64,000 bases of DNA, from contig VZRZ01008264.1 in NCBI GenBank assembly GCA_013398175.1, positions 187,983 to 251,982 of the forward strand. Direction: 5' to 3'. The translations under genes were made by a program, and so were the position numbers. Shown here piece by piece: positions 1-11,455 of the stretch (positions are counted from its first letter, which is position 1; every line of letters begins with the position of its first letter). The DNA is from Climacteris rufus (taxonomy: Eukaryota > Chordata > Aves > Passeriformes > Climacteridae). The notes below the pieces were generated by a model, which worked only from the letters and a program-made list of their open reading frames with translations, was not told the origin of the DNA and made no database searches.

Positions 1-810
1 CTTTAAGAGATAATTAACTTTCCTCCAGCTCAGGGATCATGAAGAAGTTTCTCTGCCTTTGCCAGGCTGACGCACTTTAGGCTTGAATTTTGAACCCATT
101 GTCTGACATTACATTTTAGGTTATTGCCTTGCACGGTGTGCTAAAATTCCTCTCAGAAAAATTCAGCACTGTAGGATAGGGCTGGAAATTGCTCTCTTCC
201 CACACAAAGTCCAGAGCAGTGCCTGATATACAATTTTGTTCTCTTTGCAGAAGAAAGCCACTTATAAAAGAAAAATGACACCTTCTACACATGGTCTATA
301 CACATATCCCATTAATCCACCACTAAATGATGAAAATAAACTTATTTGTTTACTTTGCAAATATAGTTGAACTGGTAGGTCAATAGGGAATTAATTGAAG
401 AACTTACTTGACAATGAAGACCCTTATGAAAAGGAACTCAACCATTAAATTACTTGCAAAGTGAACAATGATGGTGATTGGAGCCCTCCTGAAAAGAAAG
501 ACCAAATGAAATGGAATGAATATTTCCCAGGATTTATGTACAGTACTTTGTACTCCAGATTTTCTTGCATAACTAAACCAACTCAAAGAGACGTAAATTG
601 CAAAAGGGAATAGTGTGATTAAAAGAGAAAGAAAAAAAGAGTGGAAAGCATATAAATGTCTCTGAGGAAGATAAAAACAGAAATGTCAGCAGCAAACCAA
701 ACAGCATTTCTCATGGCTATTAGTACTTAAATAACTGACAGCTCAAATATATCACACCTTATCTATGAATCTAAAATTTTTTCACTCCTCTATGCATATA
801 AATTTTACTA
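1..810. other. AT-rich non-coding stretch, nothing recognised
   Basis: Low-GC sequence with many short stops in all frames, no repeat family I recognise and no splice-bounded open frame. Short A- and T-rich runs only. Could be intronic or intergenic. Confidence 0.6.
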
Positions 811-880
811 TCTGCTATTTTGTGGGGTAAGAAACTGAGGCAAAGGAGCAAATTTAAATTGCCCAGTGTTTCCCACTTTG
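811..880 (+). repeat. possible ancient MIR/CORE-SINE-like fragment
   Basis: The segment holds GAAACTGAGGCAAAGGAG followed about 10 bases later by TTGCCCAG. This is the order seen in the core of MIR/CORE-type SINEs (a GAAACTGAGGC block, a purine-rich spacer, then a CTTGCCCA block). Only about 70 bases are recognisable and neither end is defined. The match is from memory of the family consensus, so a chance resemblance is possible. Confidence 0.35.
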
Positions 881-2748
881 GATGTGAGACATATCAAAGT
901 ACAGGCATATTGGCTGTCTGAAAGAGATGCACAGATCATACTACCATGCTTTGTGAGTAGAGAAGAAAGTAAACAAGAGGCAAATCCTGCTGCACTGGCT
1001 ATGAGACTGATGTGATTGTATGGTTCAGGGCTGCTTTCAGGGTGCAGGGAGTCTGTGCTTCCACTGTGCTGCTTTTTTGCAGGGTGCCACCATCTGTTCC
1101 TGGCTTCTAGGAGAGATGGCTGCATGTAAATATGGTCAGACTAGCCAAACATACTTGTGGGGAAAGGAGAAAAGCCCTACTGAAGTCATACACACACACA
1201 CATACACACATAAAAAAGAGTTTACAGTTTACAGCTCTTCCTTCACCCTTTTTCAGGACCTTGGAAATAGGGAAAGACTTGGAAAGGAACTTTGTCTACC
1301 CTGAATCTGACAAAAGAAGATGAAAAGTGGGGTTTTTTTCTTCCCTCATTTTGAACATTAGAAAAATACAGTATTTAGTCAGTAAGGTGTTTAGAAAGTC
1401 AGGGTTTGCCTGGGGCTTTCATTAAAACATTGCTTGAGGGAAGGATGAACAAGATGAATAATTAACATGTCTGCTTGTTGCTTGGCTTGAGAGCAATTTT
1501 CCACATAATAGATGCTTGACAGCATGAATTCAGTCAGATATGCAGATTGTAAGTATTGCCACTTGGCTGAAACAGGTTTATTTGCTGGAGCTGGACTAAC
1601 TTACTAGGAGATTTATTTGCAGATGGATTAACTAGAAATAAAGCTCAGGGGCTTGGTACTCCAAGTGTTGGTGATTTATTACCCTTGACTATGCATATGC
1701 ATACCTACATATCTTTCTGAATAAGGTTATAGGAAGAGATGTAAGAAAACCAACTCCTTGTACAGACTCTGGAGCTACTCTTTAATCAAGTTTATTCTGT
1801 GCCAGACCTTTCTGATACACACATCTGCTCGTGAGACAAAGCCTCTCACAGGACATAACTTGTTTTGAGCTCCCACTTGTCCAGAGTAGGAATTGAAAAG
1901 TTCAGGCACAACACATAAAATCAAAGAGGAGGATCTGAATCTCTATTCATAAAATAAATGTGAGAAAATAAACGCTGTCAGGCTGAACCAAACTAAGCTG
2001 TGCCTTTTCCCTGTAGGTGTCTGTGTATGATACAATGGAAATGACAGGAATAAGTCTTCCAGCAGGTGATAGTTTTGGGTCTACATGCTCAGTGGTGCCT
2101 TGGTTACACGATCCATTTTGAATTTGACTAATCCCTTTTAAAGCTAACTTACTTTGTTGTTCTCTCAAATATCCTCTGGCAATGATTTCCACAGCTTTCT
2201 CTTTGCACACTGTGAAAACACAATTCTTTGTTGTAATCTTGCTGCTGTGTGAGTAATAAACTCTCCACTGGTTCTTGTTTTATGAATTCTGCAAGTTTTT
2301 AATTTTATAGACCTCTGACACTGTAAATTTCACCTATAGTCATCTCTTTTTCAAGATAAAGAGCTATCTTGCCTAGTTTGTCCTTACAGTAGAAGCTACC
2401 GCTTTCCTCTGGTCATGCCTGTTGTGCACAAGTTGCCCTCTGTAGCTCCAGGGCACTTCCCAGGAGTGAAGCAGAACTGCACATGTGTCATTTGGAGTGT
2501 GGGAGCACCATGCAGGCAGTGCGTAACATCATAACAATATTTTTCTCTTTTGCTATTACTTATAGCAAATCCTAAAATCTAATTTGTCTTTTGGTCACTG
2601 ACCAGATGTCAGTGCCCTGAGGTCACCACCAGTCCTGACTGTCCCTGCCCATCCCTTCCATGACTCCCCCATGCTGCCCACAGCCCATGACCCCATTCCA
2701 GCTCCCCTTTGTCTCCTCCTCCCTTTTCACAGGGAACAGACATCTGTC
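881..2748. other. non-coding stretch with one weak exon candidate
   Basis: Mostly AT-rich unique-looking sequence. It contains a small CA repeat (1189-1210), a minus-strand open segment behind a good splice acceptor (1947-2209, treated as a finding) and a C/T-rich patch at about 2625-2735. No known repeat family is recognised. Confidence 0.5.
1189..1210. repeat. short (CA)n microsatellite
   Basis: A run of CA dinucleotides interrupted by a TA step. It is about 22 bases long, ordinary for a vertebrate genome and possibly polymorphic. Confidence 0.85.
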
Positions 2749-2807
2749 ACTGCTCTCTGAGAGCTGATTCTTTTGGAGACCATCTACAACTAATCTCAGA
2801 GAGCAGT
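2749..2807. repeat. 14-bp perfect inverted repeat (hairpin potential)
   Basis: ACTGCTCTCTGAGA at 2749-2762 is repeated as its exact reverse complement TCTCAGAGAGCAGT at 2794-2807, leaving a 31-base loop. The pairing does not extend beyond the arms. I see no terminal-repeat family or microRNA that this matches. Confidence 0.7.
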
Positions 2808-3483
2808 CAGGGAATGTGAATTGCTGTAGCTTTCACACAGCTGCAATGAAACTTGAAAAAGGCCATATCTACAAAAATATCAGACACAAATATTGTTTTT
2901 CACATTACTACTGATTACATAAGTGCTGAAACCTGTTTAATTCCTTCAAGGAAATTTTGTATACATTGTCAGTTTCTGTAAACTCCTTCAATAGTGTAAT
3001 GCACATCTATGTTGGGTTTATAGGCAACGTTCAGCTGTGTATTTTAGCTAGTGTATTGCTTAAGTTAGGTTGTGTAGAGAGAATAAGAATACTGCAGAAA
3101 AACACAAGACACTCCATTTGCACGTGTTGCTCAAAGCTCAAAAATGTTATCTTTTACTTTACTGGGGTGTGAAATTTTGATCTCACTTTTATTCCTAAGC
3201 AATGAGACTCCCTGGGTCACAGAGGGCAGAAGAAATAAGGTGTGATTCATTAGAGTTTCCACTCTATTCTTCATCTGGAAGAAAAATAGTGCCTCCCCTG
3301 AGGAAAGAATAAGAGAAGACTGGGAAAAAGCAGAAACCAATGAAATGTTGGAACTGGTGGCAGGTGCAAACCTATCCAGTCTATGTTTATAACTGACTGA
3401 GGAAGAAGAGAAATGGTGAAATTGTGATGATTTGAATGGCTAAAAAAGTCAAATGCTTGTAATTCTTCCAAAATACTTGGGGA

Positions 3484-3514
3484 ACCCCCTCCCCCCNNNN
3501 NNNNNNCCCCCCCC
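3484..3514. other. assembly gap inside a poly-C run
   Basis: Ten N bases (3497-3506) sit between C-runs on both sides. The gap was probably caused by the homopolymer, and its real length is unknown. Open frames read through the Ns are meaningless. Confidence 0.95.
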
Positions 3515-4780
3515 ATTTAAGACCTGGCAAATTTATTTAAGATTGATGCAGAATAACACAAGGAGGGTAGGGGAATTAGGTGCAACCATGGTCACTAAGT
3601 TAGCTACTACCACTCTAGGGATGAGCAGCAGTTAATAACACTTAAATTCTAGAACAACTCTGTCTTAAATTTTGGAAACATTCTGCTCCTTTCAGGTTTT
3701 AAAGGCTGTTACTTGAAGGTAGTGCTGACCTTTGTGTACACAGGATGTGTAGAAAAGAACTCATTTCAGCTGAGCAAGAATGGACAATAATATTCCTTAC
3801 AAAGTCCTTCGGAAATGAAAGCCTTTTATAACACACAAGACAGAAAATTTAGTCTACACATTCAAAAGGTGTAACATCTTGAATTGCTTGTGTAGAAGTT
3901 ATTCTAAATAATCCACAATTTTCTGTTAAAAGACAGTTAATTGTGTCCAAGAGAATGGGTTAGGTAATAAAATCAGGATATTGGCTAATAAGTATGGAAC
4001 CCAGCGAAGTCATTGAGTGAGGAAGAGCTGGCTGCTGGCTGCTGTAGCTTGAGCAGAGCCCCAGCTCCAAGACTGTGTCCTCTGCACGGCTGGGGATGCA
4101 CATCTGCCTCTAAACACCTTAGTTTGTTTAAAGTCAGTGGTGGTTTAATGTCACTGGGTAGAAGAGGCAGACTGACAAGCAGTACAAATGGATAGAAAGT
4201 TAATATTTTTGGCCATTTAGTTTTGGTAAACTGTTTATCCCTGGAGCAAACATGTGCATGTGAGTTAATGACTCTGTTCAAATCATTTGAATGAATCCCC
4301 TGTTCATCCCTTCTCCTGAGCACTGGTTTGCACTGCAGCATCATCTTGGAGCATGCAGAGTAGCATTTTCTTTTTGGATGAAACAAAATGGAAAGATGTA
4401 TTAAAGAACTGCATCTGTTGCACAAACTCCTAAAGACAGGAGCATTTGGAACACAAGGGAGACTAGACCTTGTCCAAAATAAAAGTCCCCCAAATCTGTA
4501 CAGTCCTGTCTTCAGATCCTCAACACCAAAGCACCATCTGGCTTTCCTGATTGGTTTCTGTGGGGCCACACTACTTGCTAGTGAAAACACAGCTCCTGCA
4601 GTTCAAACCACCCAGGCACTAAGAGCTGCCCAGTTGCCAGTCCACTCACCCAGCATATGGAAAAAAATCAGGCTAAAAATGCAACACTTTTCATCTTAGT
4701 TGTGCCTTTAGGCAACAGACAAAAATTAGGATAGGAAAGCATGAAAATGGATGTTCTGTACCCCCTCCTTCATGACGTTT
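3515..4780. other. non-coding stretch with overlapping chance open frames
   Basis: Includes a 201-codon minus-strand open frame (3985-4590) that overlaps a 103-codon plus-strand one. Neither shows a domain, codon bias or splice framing that I can recognise, so I treat both as chance. Confidence 0.45.
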
Positions 4781-4784
4781 ATAG

Positions 4785-5260
4785 AGTCCTGTTTACTCCT
4801 AATTGCCCTGCTCATATATGTAAGCTCACTGTAAGAAATTAAATCATAATATGTTTTTAAAATTAAATTGAGCAATGACAATCATTCCTTTTGGTGTCCA
4901 GTTCCAATCAACTCTTAACAGAGTTTACGCTGCCAATGGATGGAAAATGTATGTCTAATTTTGATAACGCATTTGCTGACAGTCATTTAATTGATGGCAC
5001 TGAAATCTAAGATTGGAAGCAAACCACACCAGACAAAATAATTATTGGCTGCTATAATTTTTCCCCCAAAGGCCACCTGCATTATTTATATGATCTATTA
5101 AATGGTACATGCTTTTAAGTAGTTTAGTTGCATTTTGAGAATGATTTATTCAAATCAAAACAGCATTTTTCTAAATCTGGATTATGAATGTCATATAAAA
5201 TGTATTTTTATAATTTAAAATGAAAACTATGAATGGCAATCACCTAAGTAAGAGAAGGAA
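4785..5260. other. candidate conserved non-coding element
   Basis: Very AT-rich but not simple-sequence. It carries homeodomain-type cores such as TTTAATTGATGG and AATAATTATTGG, a CAATCA and a GGCCACCTGC E-box-like stretch, with no sign of a transposable element. This composition is common in developmental enhancers of vertebrate gene deserts. It is inference only, because conservation cannot be seen from one sequence. Confidence 0.25.
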
Positions 5261-8200
5261 AACAGAGATATGTTAGGAATAAAGGGCTCTGTTCTTACTG
5301 CTCTTGATTATTCCTGTGTTTGGCTTGAATGCTCTGGCTGGATAAAGGGGTAGACTTGAGCAGCTTTCTTAGCTTAAGTATCTCTGATGATCTTTTAGGC
5401 AGTACAGTTTGGCCACAAAATTTTATAGACTTTTGTGTGAGAAGTGCTGCTCTGCATCAATATACAGCTCTGCTCACCTGACCTACGTTAAATTTTACTG
5501 GGATGTGGAGACATTCAAAGTAGGGTACTCTGCAGAGCCCTCCTCTGCAAGGACAATAATTAAGTGGACAGTTAGAAAAAGTGAAAACAAGTAATCAAAT
5601 CCTTCTATGAGCTTTCAGTGGCATTCCTTAAAATATTTTCAATGTCTGTCTTCTATTCTTCTTAGAAGAAGGAGAATATTCCGATAGTTTCTTCAAACTG
5701 GGATTTTGCTTTTGATGTAAGACAGATTGCTCTTGCCATTTCTTTGTACTAATGATGCCTCAGATGTTATTCCCATAGAAACTTCAGCAATAAAAAGTCT
5801 TCTGTATGCAACAGGAGTGATACAAAATCTTAGTTACAATAGATATGACAATTGCATATTAATTACTTTGGTTTTGGATTATGTTGATTACATGGCTGGT
5901 CTATAGAACTATTAAAATTTCTGGTTGCCATTTTCAAAGGTGTTTCTCAAAACTGATGCATTTAAATCTCCTTGATACTATTCTCAGTCTGATTTTTTTT
6001 TTTTATAGGGGCTTCAGTGAAAACCAGAGGTGCTCAGCGCTTTTGGAAAAAAATTCCATAGCTAAATATGGATTTATGAATCTGCTGTAAGCATCTTTTC
6101 CCCCATAGATTATTTTATACATTATACAGCTGAATAAAAGAAAGGCTTTGACATACAAGTACAATTCAGTGAAAGTTCCAGCCAAGCCTAATCTGTGAAT
6201 ATATGTTAGAGAGTATTTCCATTTTTGTGGTTTAAATCATCATTATTTGTCACTGGAAAACAGGTGTGAGAAAGAAAGCAGAACATTGCCTGAGTAAAAC
6301 AAAGAAAAAACGATGATCCTCTTAATTTCTATAAATAGAGATTTTTTTTGTAAAGGTGTATGACTCTCTGAGACACAGTACGTGCATTAAAGTGTTAAAT
6401 CCAAATTAATTTATTTCAAAATTGAAATCAGCTACATTGGCACAGACCCTACCTGCCATTGGAATCCTGGAATGGGATTACAGACATTTGTGAATTGAAC
6501 ATGTTAGGGATGATGACCTATACGTGGCTGGGGAAACAACCTGGTAGTAATGCACAGTGAAGCAGAACCACAGTACTCATTAGTAATTACTGTAAAACTG
6601 AGACATATCTTTTTAAACCACAGACATTTGTCTTTTGCCTCTGAAATTCAAGGGTTTTTTCCTAATCATACACCTTGTCTACACCCAAGCTCACACAAAG
6701 GGGAGCTGTAAGTGTTTGCATTGGTTATGATGCCTCTTTGTGAATAAGAAAGTAACAGAAGTCCAAATAATCTGTTGGCTTTGGTCTTCTGCTTCATAGT
6801 AGAAATCAAAACACATGAAAGGAACAGTTTTACATTTTATTTTTCATGTTCAGTCAATTTCATGGATCATTGGGTTATTTAGACATATAGTACTTAACTT
6901 CCTCGTTTTTCTAATGAGAATTGACTGGTAATATCTCCTTTCTATTTCCTTACTCTTTGGTTAGCTTTTGTTTCATAATAGAAATAATGAAACTTGAGAC
7001 ATAATGATCATCAACTTTCCTTAATAACTTTTCGAAGAACTGTAAAAAAAGTCAAACAGCTTCACAAGGTTAAAAAATTACTAGTTTTTCCTCATACACA
7101 ATTTGTTTAGCTTCAAAAAGAATTTTAAGGAAAGTTGGAGAACAGCATTTGTTTTTGCACAAGTCATGCTGCACAATGATGTGAATTAAGGATGGAAAAT
7201 TTTCTTGTAATTTCTTGTCTTCTTGAGTTTAGACCTTTAATATTACCATTCTTGAGTGCTTGGTGTTGGTTTTTTTGTTTGTTCTTGTTCTCGGGGTTTT
7301 TTTCATGCGTGTATGTGTGCAGAAAACTGAATTGAATTATTATAATATATATCACCGAATAAAATAGATTTGTCCTGAACCAAGAGGCAGATTAACTTAT
7401 TGGAAGAAATTAAGTGTCATCATCTTTTCCAATACTTCCTTAGCACTATGTAAGTATTTTTAGGCACTCCATTTATAGTGTGAATTAATTTGGAACACTG
7501 AGGCTGTGTCTGAAGACTTGAAAAATAACATTACTGCAATATTCATTTTCAATAAAACTAGTCAGACAAGAAGATGATTACCATTTGCAAACAGTCATGA
7601 AGCAGTGAATTAATTTTATGAAACTACGATGGACTAAACCACTTCAAAATTATCATTATCACCACAACATATAGCTATCCTTAATCTATATTTTGAATAT
7701 ATCTTTATTGCACCAGGATAAAAAAAGGTGCCTAAAATTCCTTTTGACATAGAACATAACAAGATAGCAATCTCTGCAAAACTCATAATTCTCAGGAAAA
7801 TTGTCAACCAATTATAAACATAACACAAAATATCAATGGCTATGATGTATTTTAAACACAATTATGATAATAAAGTATAATCAAATATGTGCAAGCAGTA
7901 GCAATTACTAGTGCATATCATTAAGCCATCTGCTAATTAATCCAAAGCAACAATATGGTTTATTTAATAAATTCCAGCATTTCCCTTTGAAGATGTGTAC
8001 AGGGTTTATGTCTGGTAAAGCAGGAAATGATTCTATGAGACTAGAGTTTTGTAATAACTTAGAACCTCTCAGATATTTCTATTTAATTGTTGTCACTATT
8101 GCAATATTTTTAAAAATCACCTGGCTGCTGAAAGCAAAACCTGCAAGAACAAGAACGTGAGCGCTTCTTTTGAGTAAAAAACCGTTCACAACAGCCAAAC

Positions 8201-10239
8201 AACTGATCACAGAAGAGGTCGTCTCGAAGGCTTGAAACGATGGGAGAAACTCCTATTGAATTCATGGGACTGCATATGGGATGGGAACACTCAGTACCAT
8301 AAGATATAAACTTGTTTAGTTTTACTACTGAATTCAGTAGATTTATATAACTGTTCCATCTGGCTAAATGCCTCATAGTTAGTGTCTGGTATTTTAAGTA
8401 TCAAATATTTTTCCCTGCCATCCTAAAATTTGCTTCTATGTATATAGAATATGTTTTGTTCTTATTCTCTCGTGTAAATTTCTACTATCAGTTTCCTTAT
8501 TTCCTCTGTGGAAAAGTCCATTTTGCCAAGTAAAAAGGACTATCCTCCTGTAACAAAATATTTAAAGTATATTATATTATAAGCATAGCACTCCCTTAAG
8601 ATTTAGAAAACACTCTTTAAACTGCACATTAATACATCTAGTGCCAAGTCTTTTGACACAGCTTCATTTTCTTAAAGGAGGAAAGATATTGCAATTTAGT
8701 GCATTATGAATATTGTAGTGTTTGAACAGCTACTTCAATAAATGCTAAATTAAGAATATTTGTTTTAAAAAAGGACAGCTTGTGCAAACCTTAGAGAAAA
8801 GGAGGATTAAACAATGTTTTCATCAATCAAGATGACATTGCTTTTCTGGAGAAGGAAAGAGGGACTGTGAGAAAGCGATGGGGGGAGCAATCAACTTCCA
8901 TTTCTCTTGAAGGAAGTACTGGAGGGATTTATCAGTTGGCAAGTCAAATGCAGAAAATGTCATCTGATAAAAAGCTGTGGTCTGATCCATCAAATCCTCT
9001 GAAACTCTGCTGAAGAAAGTATAGTGCAAAGAGAATAATTTCAGATTGAAACCACTCTACGGGTAGAAGCATTTCATATGGATCTTATCTGACAGTAAGA
9101 TTAAATCAGCTCAGTTAAAAAGAGAAAAGGAGCACTTGAGTTTTCACGGTCCTTAACTTTTCCAAATAAAGGAAAAACATGACCTTGCATGCTTATTCGT
9201 TTGGACCAGAGAGCCAGAACAGTTAGGGTTTCAAGCTGAATCTAAAGTAAAGAGAATTTACAGTAGAAAGGGAGCTGACTTTGCATTGCCCACAGTGACA
9301 CATGCTGTTGCTACTGCCTGAACCGGCAGGTTGTAGAGTGCCCAGCTTGCTACTTGCCACTGACAGTTTCGGTGAGCTGCATCATTCCAACTCTGTAAAT
9401 GAGTCCAGCTTTTGTTTTTAAACCTAACTCAACCAATTTGATCACTGGCATAAGGCAACCCTGAGAGTGGAAGGGCTGGAGTGGTCCCGCTGCAGAGGCC
9501 TGGTCTATGGCATGAGGCTATGAAGCAGAGCTAGACTGAGCCAAGCCCCTAGTGACCAGCTCACAGACATTGCATAAGACTTGTAGGACTCCTGGATTCA
9601 TCCTACCTTCCTCAGCAATCTCCTTTCAGCAGTTAGCTGTGCACTGAGACCAACATGCAGGTCTCTTCTGGGTGCACAAACCAACAAAGAGGGCAAAGGA
9701 AACATCATCCAAGCCATGTCCATAGTGGGTGGCAATCTGGAGACAATTCCTAGCTGGGTGTGCAGGAGAAGCCTCTCCCTGCTCCAGCTCAACTCCCTGC
9801 CTACCCCCTCATTTCTCTCTAGGCAATGACTCACCTCCTGTAGCACTCAGAGAAACTGAATAGCTGTGTGCTCAGGGTAGGACAACCACCCTATGCCAGA
9901 TTTCACCTCTTCCTTCTTTGCCAGTGAATTCTGTTAATCCACTTTGTTTCACTCCTGTCTCATGAGATGAAGTACAATCACAAGCAGAACATGCACTGTC
10001 ATGCACATGACTTAAACAGCATAATGTATATTTATTCTTGTGTATATTTATTCATGTTACTTAAACACAACTTTCCACCTGATCTTGAACCTTTCATAGT
10101 TACATAAAGCCATCTTTATCAAAAAGTAGGAGATAATACAAACACTGTAGAGATGCCAAATGAGCTCACTACTGAAGAGTAGCTGACAACACAAGCTGGC
10201 AATTACAGCAGAAAAAATAATGTTTTATACAAATGAAAG
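5261..10239. other. long AT-rich non-coding stretch
   Basis: I recognise no mobile element here. It contains a T13-class homopolymer near 5993-6004, CNE-like text near 7880-7990 and a minus-strand exon-like segment with six CpGs at 8121-8269 (see findings). A minus-strand open segment lies behind a moderate acceptor at 8823-9029. A slightly more GC-rich block at 9440-9850 has no identity I can give. Confidence 0.5.
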
Positions 10240-10246
10240 GATGATA

Positions 10247-10950
10247 GTTGCAGCACCCCTGACACAGCACAGTCCCACAGGGGCTGTCTCTGCCCACTTG
10301 GGCAGGGCGGCCCTGTGTCTAGGCTGTGCTGCCCGAGCTGAGCTGCCCAGACAGGCAGGACAACCCAGCACTGGGGCCGCCCCTGCTGGGATGGAGCCCC
10401 GGTCTGTGCTGGGACAGCTGGGGCAGCTGCCGCCTTGGAGCTGCCCGGGCTGTCCCTCCCTGGTGGATGCCGCAGAGAGTCCCAGTGTCCCCGCACGCAC
10501 CTAGGAGCCGCTGGCTCCGGGGATCACTTGCTGGTGGACTGTGGTCTCGCTGGGCTGGCTACCTGCCAGTCAAGCCGCGTTCCGTCCATTCTCTCGGTGA
10601 TTGGCTCTGGTCAATGTTCTGCCTCCAGTCCCTAGGTGATTGGCTCTAGTCAACGTTCTGCCTCCAGTCCCTAGATCTTAAAAGTGCATTGCACGTTCGA
10701 GTGCGCGCCTTATTTTCCTTCTGTACATGTTTGCATTAAACCTGGACTGCTGTGTGGAGGAGGCCCCTCCTAAACATCTCTTTGTCTCCGCTGTGCTTAT
10801 TCCACATGGTGTGGAGTCGCTACTCCAGCGCGTCCACTCTTAGACTCGCCGTACTCCTGTGAAGAGGAGCTGAAAGCGGTGCCCGTGGGTGCAGCTTTCC
10901 AGTCCATGCGGCGGGCTCTTTGCAGCATTTGAACCCACACAGCCATGGCA
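10247..10950 (+). mobile_element. GC-rich solo LTR (endogenous retrovirus) with flanking direct repeats
   Basis: A sharply GC-rich 704-base block stands in AT-rich DNA and is bracketed by the same 7 bases, GATGATA, at 10240-10246 and 10951-10957. Read on the plus strand it has promoter-like order: duplicated CCAAT-type boxes (ATTGG) in two 39-base repeats, a TTAAAAG box near 10678, an ATTAAA polyadenylation-type signal at 10735-10740, then a U5-like T/C-rich segment ending near CATGGCA. No internal gag, pol or env sequence is present, so it is a solo LTR. The exact family is not recognised. The left end reads GT-TG rather than a clean TG, so the terminus may be mutated or shifted by two bases. 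Confidence 0.75.
10596..10673 (+). repeat. two tandem 39-base units with CCAAT-type boxes inside the LTR
   Basis: Units 10596-10634 and 10635-10673 both begin GGTGATTGGCTCT and end CCTCCAGTCCCTA. They differ at two positions. Enhancer duplications of this kind are typical of retroviral U3 regions. The second copy is directly followed by the TATA-like TTAAAAG. Confidence 0.85.
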
Positions 10951-10957
10951 GATGATA

Positions 10958-11455
10958 ACTTTTAATCAAGTGTGAGAAAGGCCTAATAATAATATAAAAA
11001 AAGTATCTCCATAATTTGATGTCTCAGTCAAAATAAATAATACCATATTTTAATATAATACCATATTTTACTGCTGTTTAGGACTTAAAAAGATGTCAGC
11101 TTCCACAGTACCTAAGGAAATCAAACAGCACATTCTTAAACTGCAGGTTACTAGATTAAAACAAAACATTGCCATTGGCACTTTATGCAAATCAAAGAAA
11201 AAGAGAGTTTTTTCAGTAAATAAAGCCAAAATAGACAAATTAATAAATGCAGCTCCAATATGTTCATAGTTCTCCATGGCAAAAATCTACAGAGTCACAC
11301 AACTCAATCTATGCATAGGAACTTTGCTAAGAATTTCCTGCAATAGAAGGATTATTTGAGGGGGTGAAGTGAAGGAAAATCTAGCGTGTCATGAGCTGTT
11401 CAGACTTGAAATTATACAAGCTTGACAGTTTTTAAAACTCAGGATGTTACCACAC
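10958..11455. other. AT-rich spacer between LTR and CR1
   Basis: About 500 bases of AT-rich sequence with a near-duplicated TACCATATTTTA at about 11041-11072. No gene or repeat family recognised. Confidence 0.6.

Noticed and set aside
3985..4590. 201-codon minus-strand open frame
   Set aside because: No domain, no splice framing, overlaps a plus-strand frame of 103 codons. One or so frames of this length are expected by chance in 64 kb on six frames.
10203..10649. Four overlapping open frames on both strands
   Set aside because: High GC of the LTR removes stops. The frames are mutually exclusive and have no domain.
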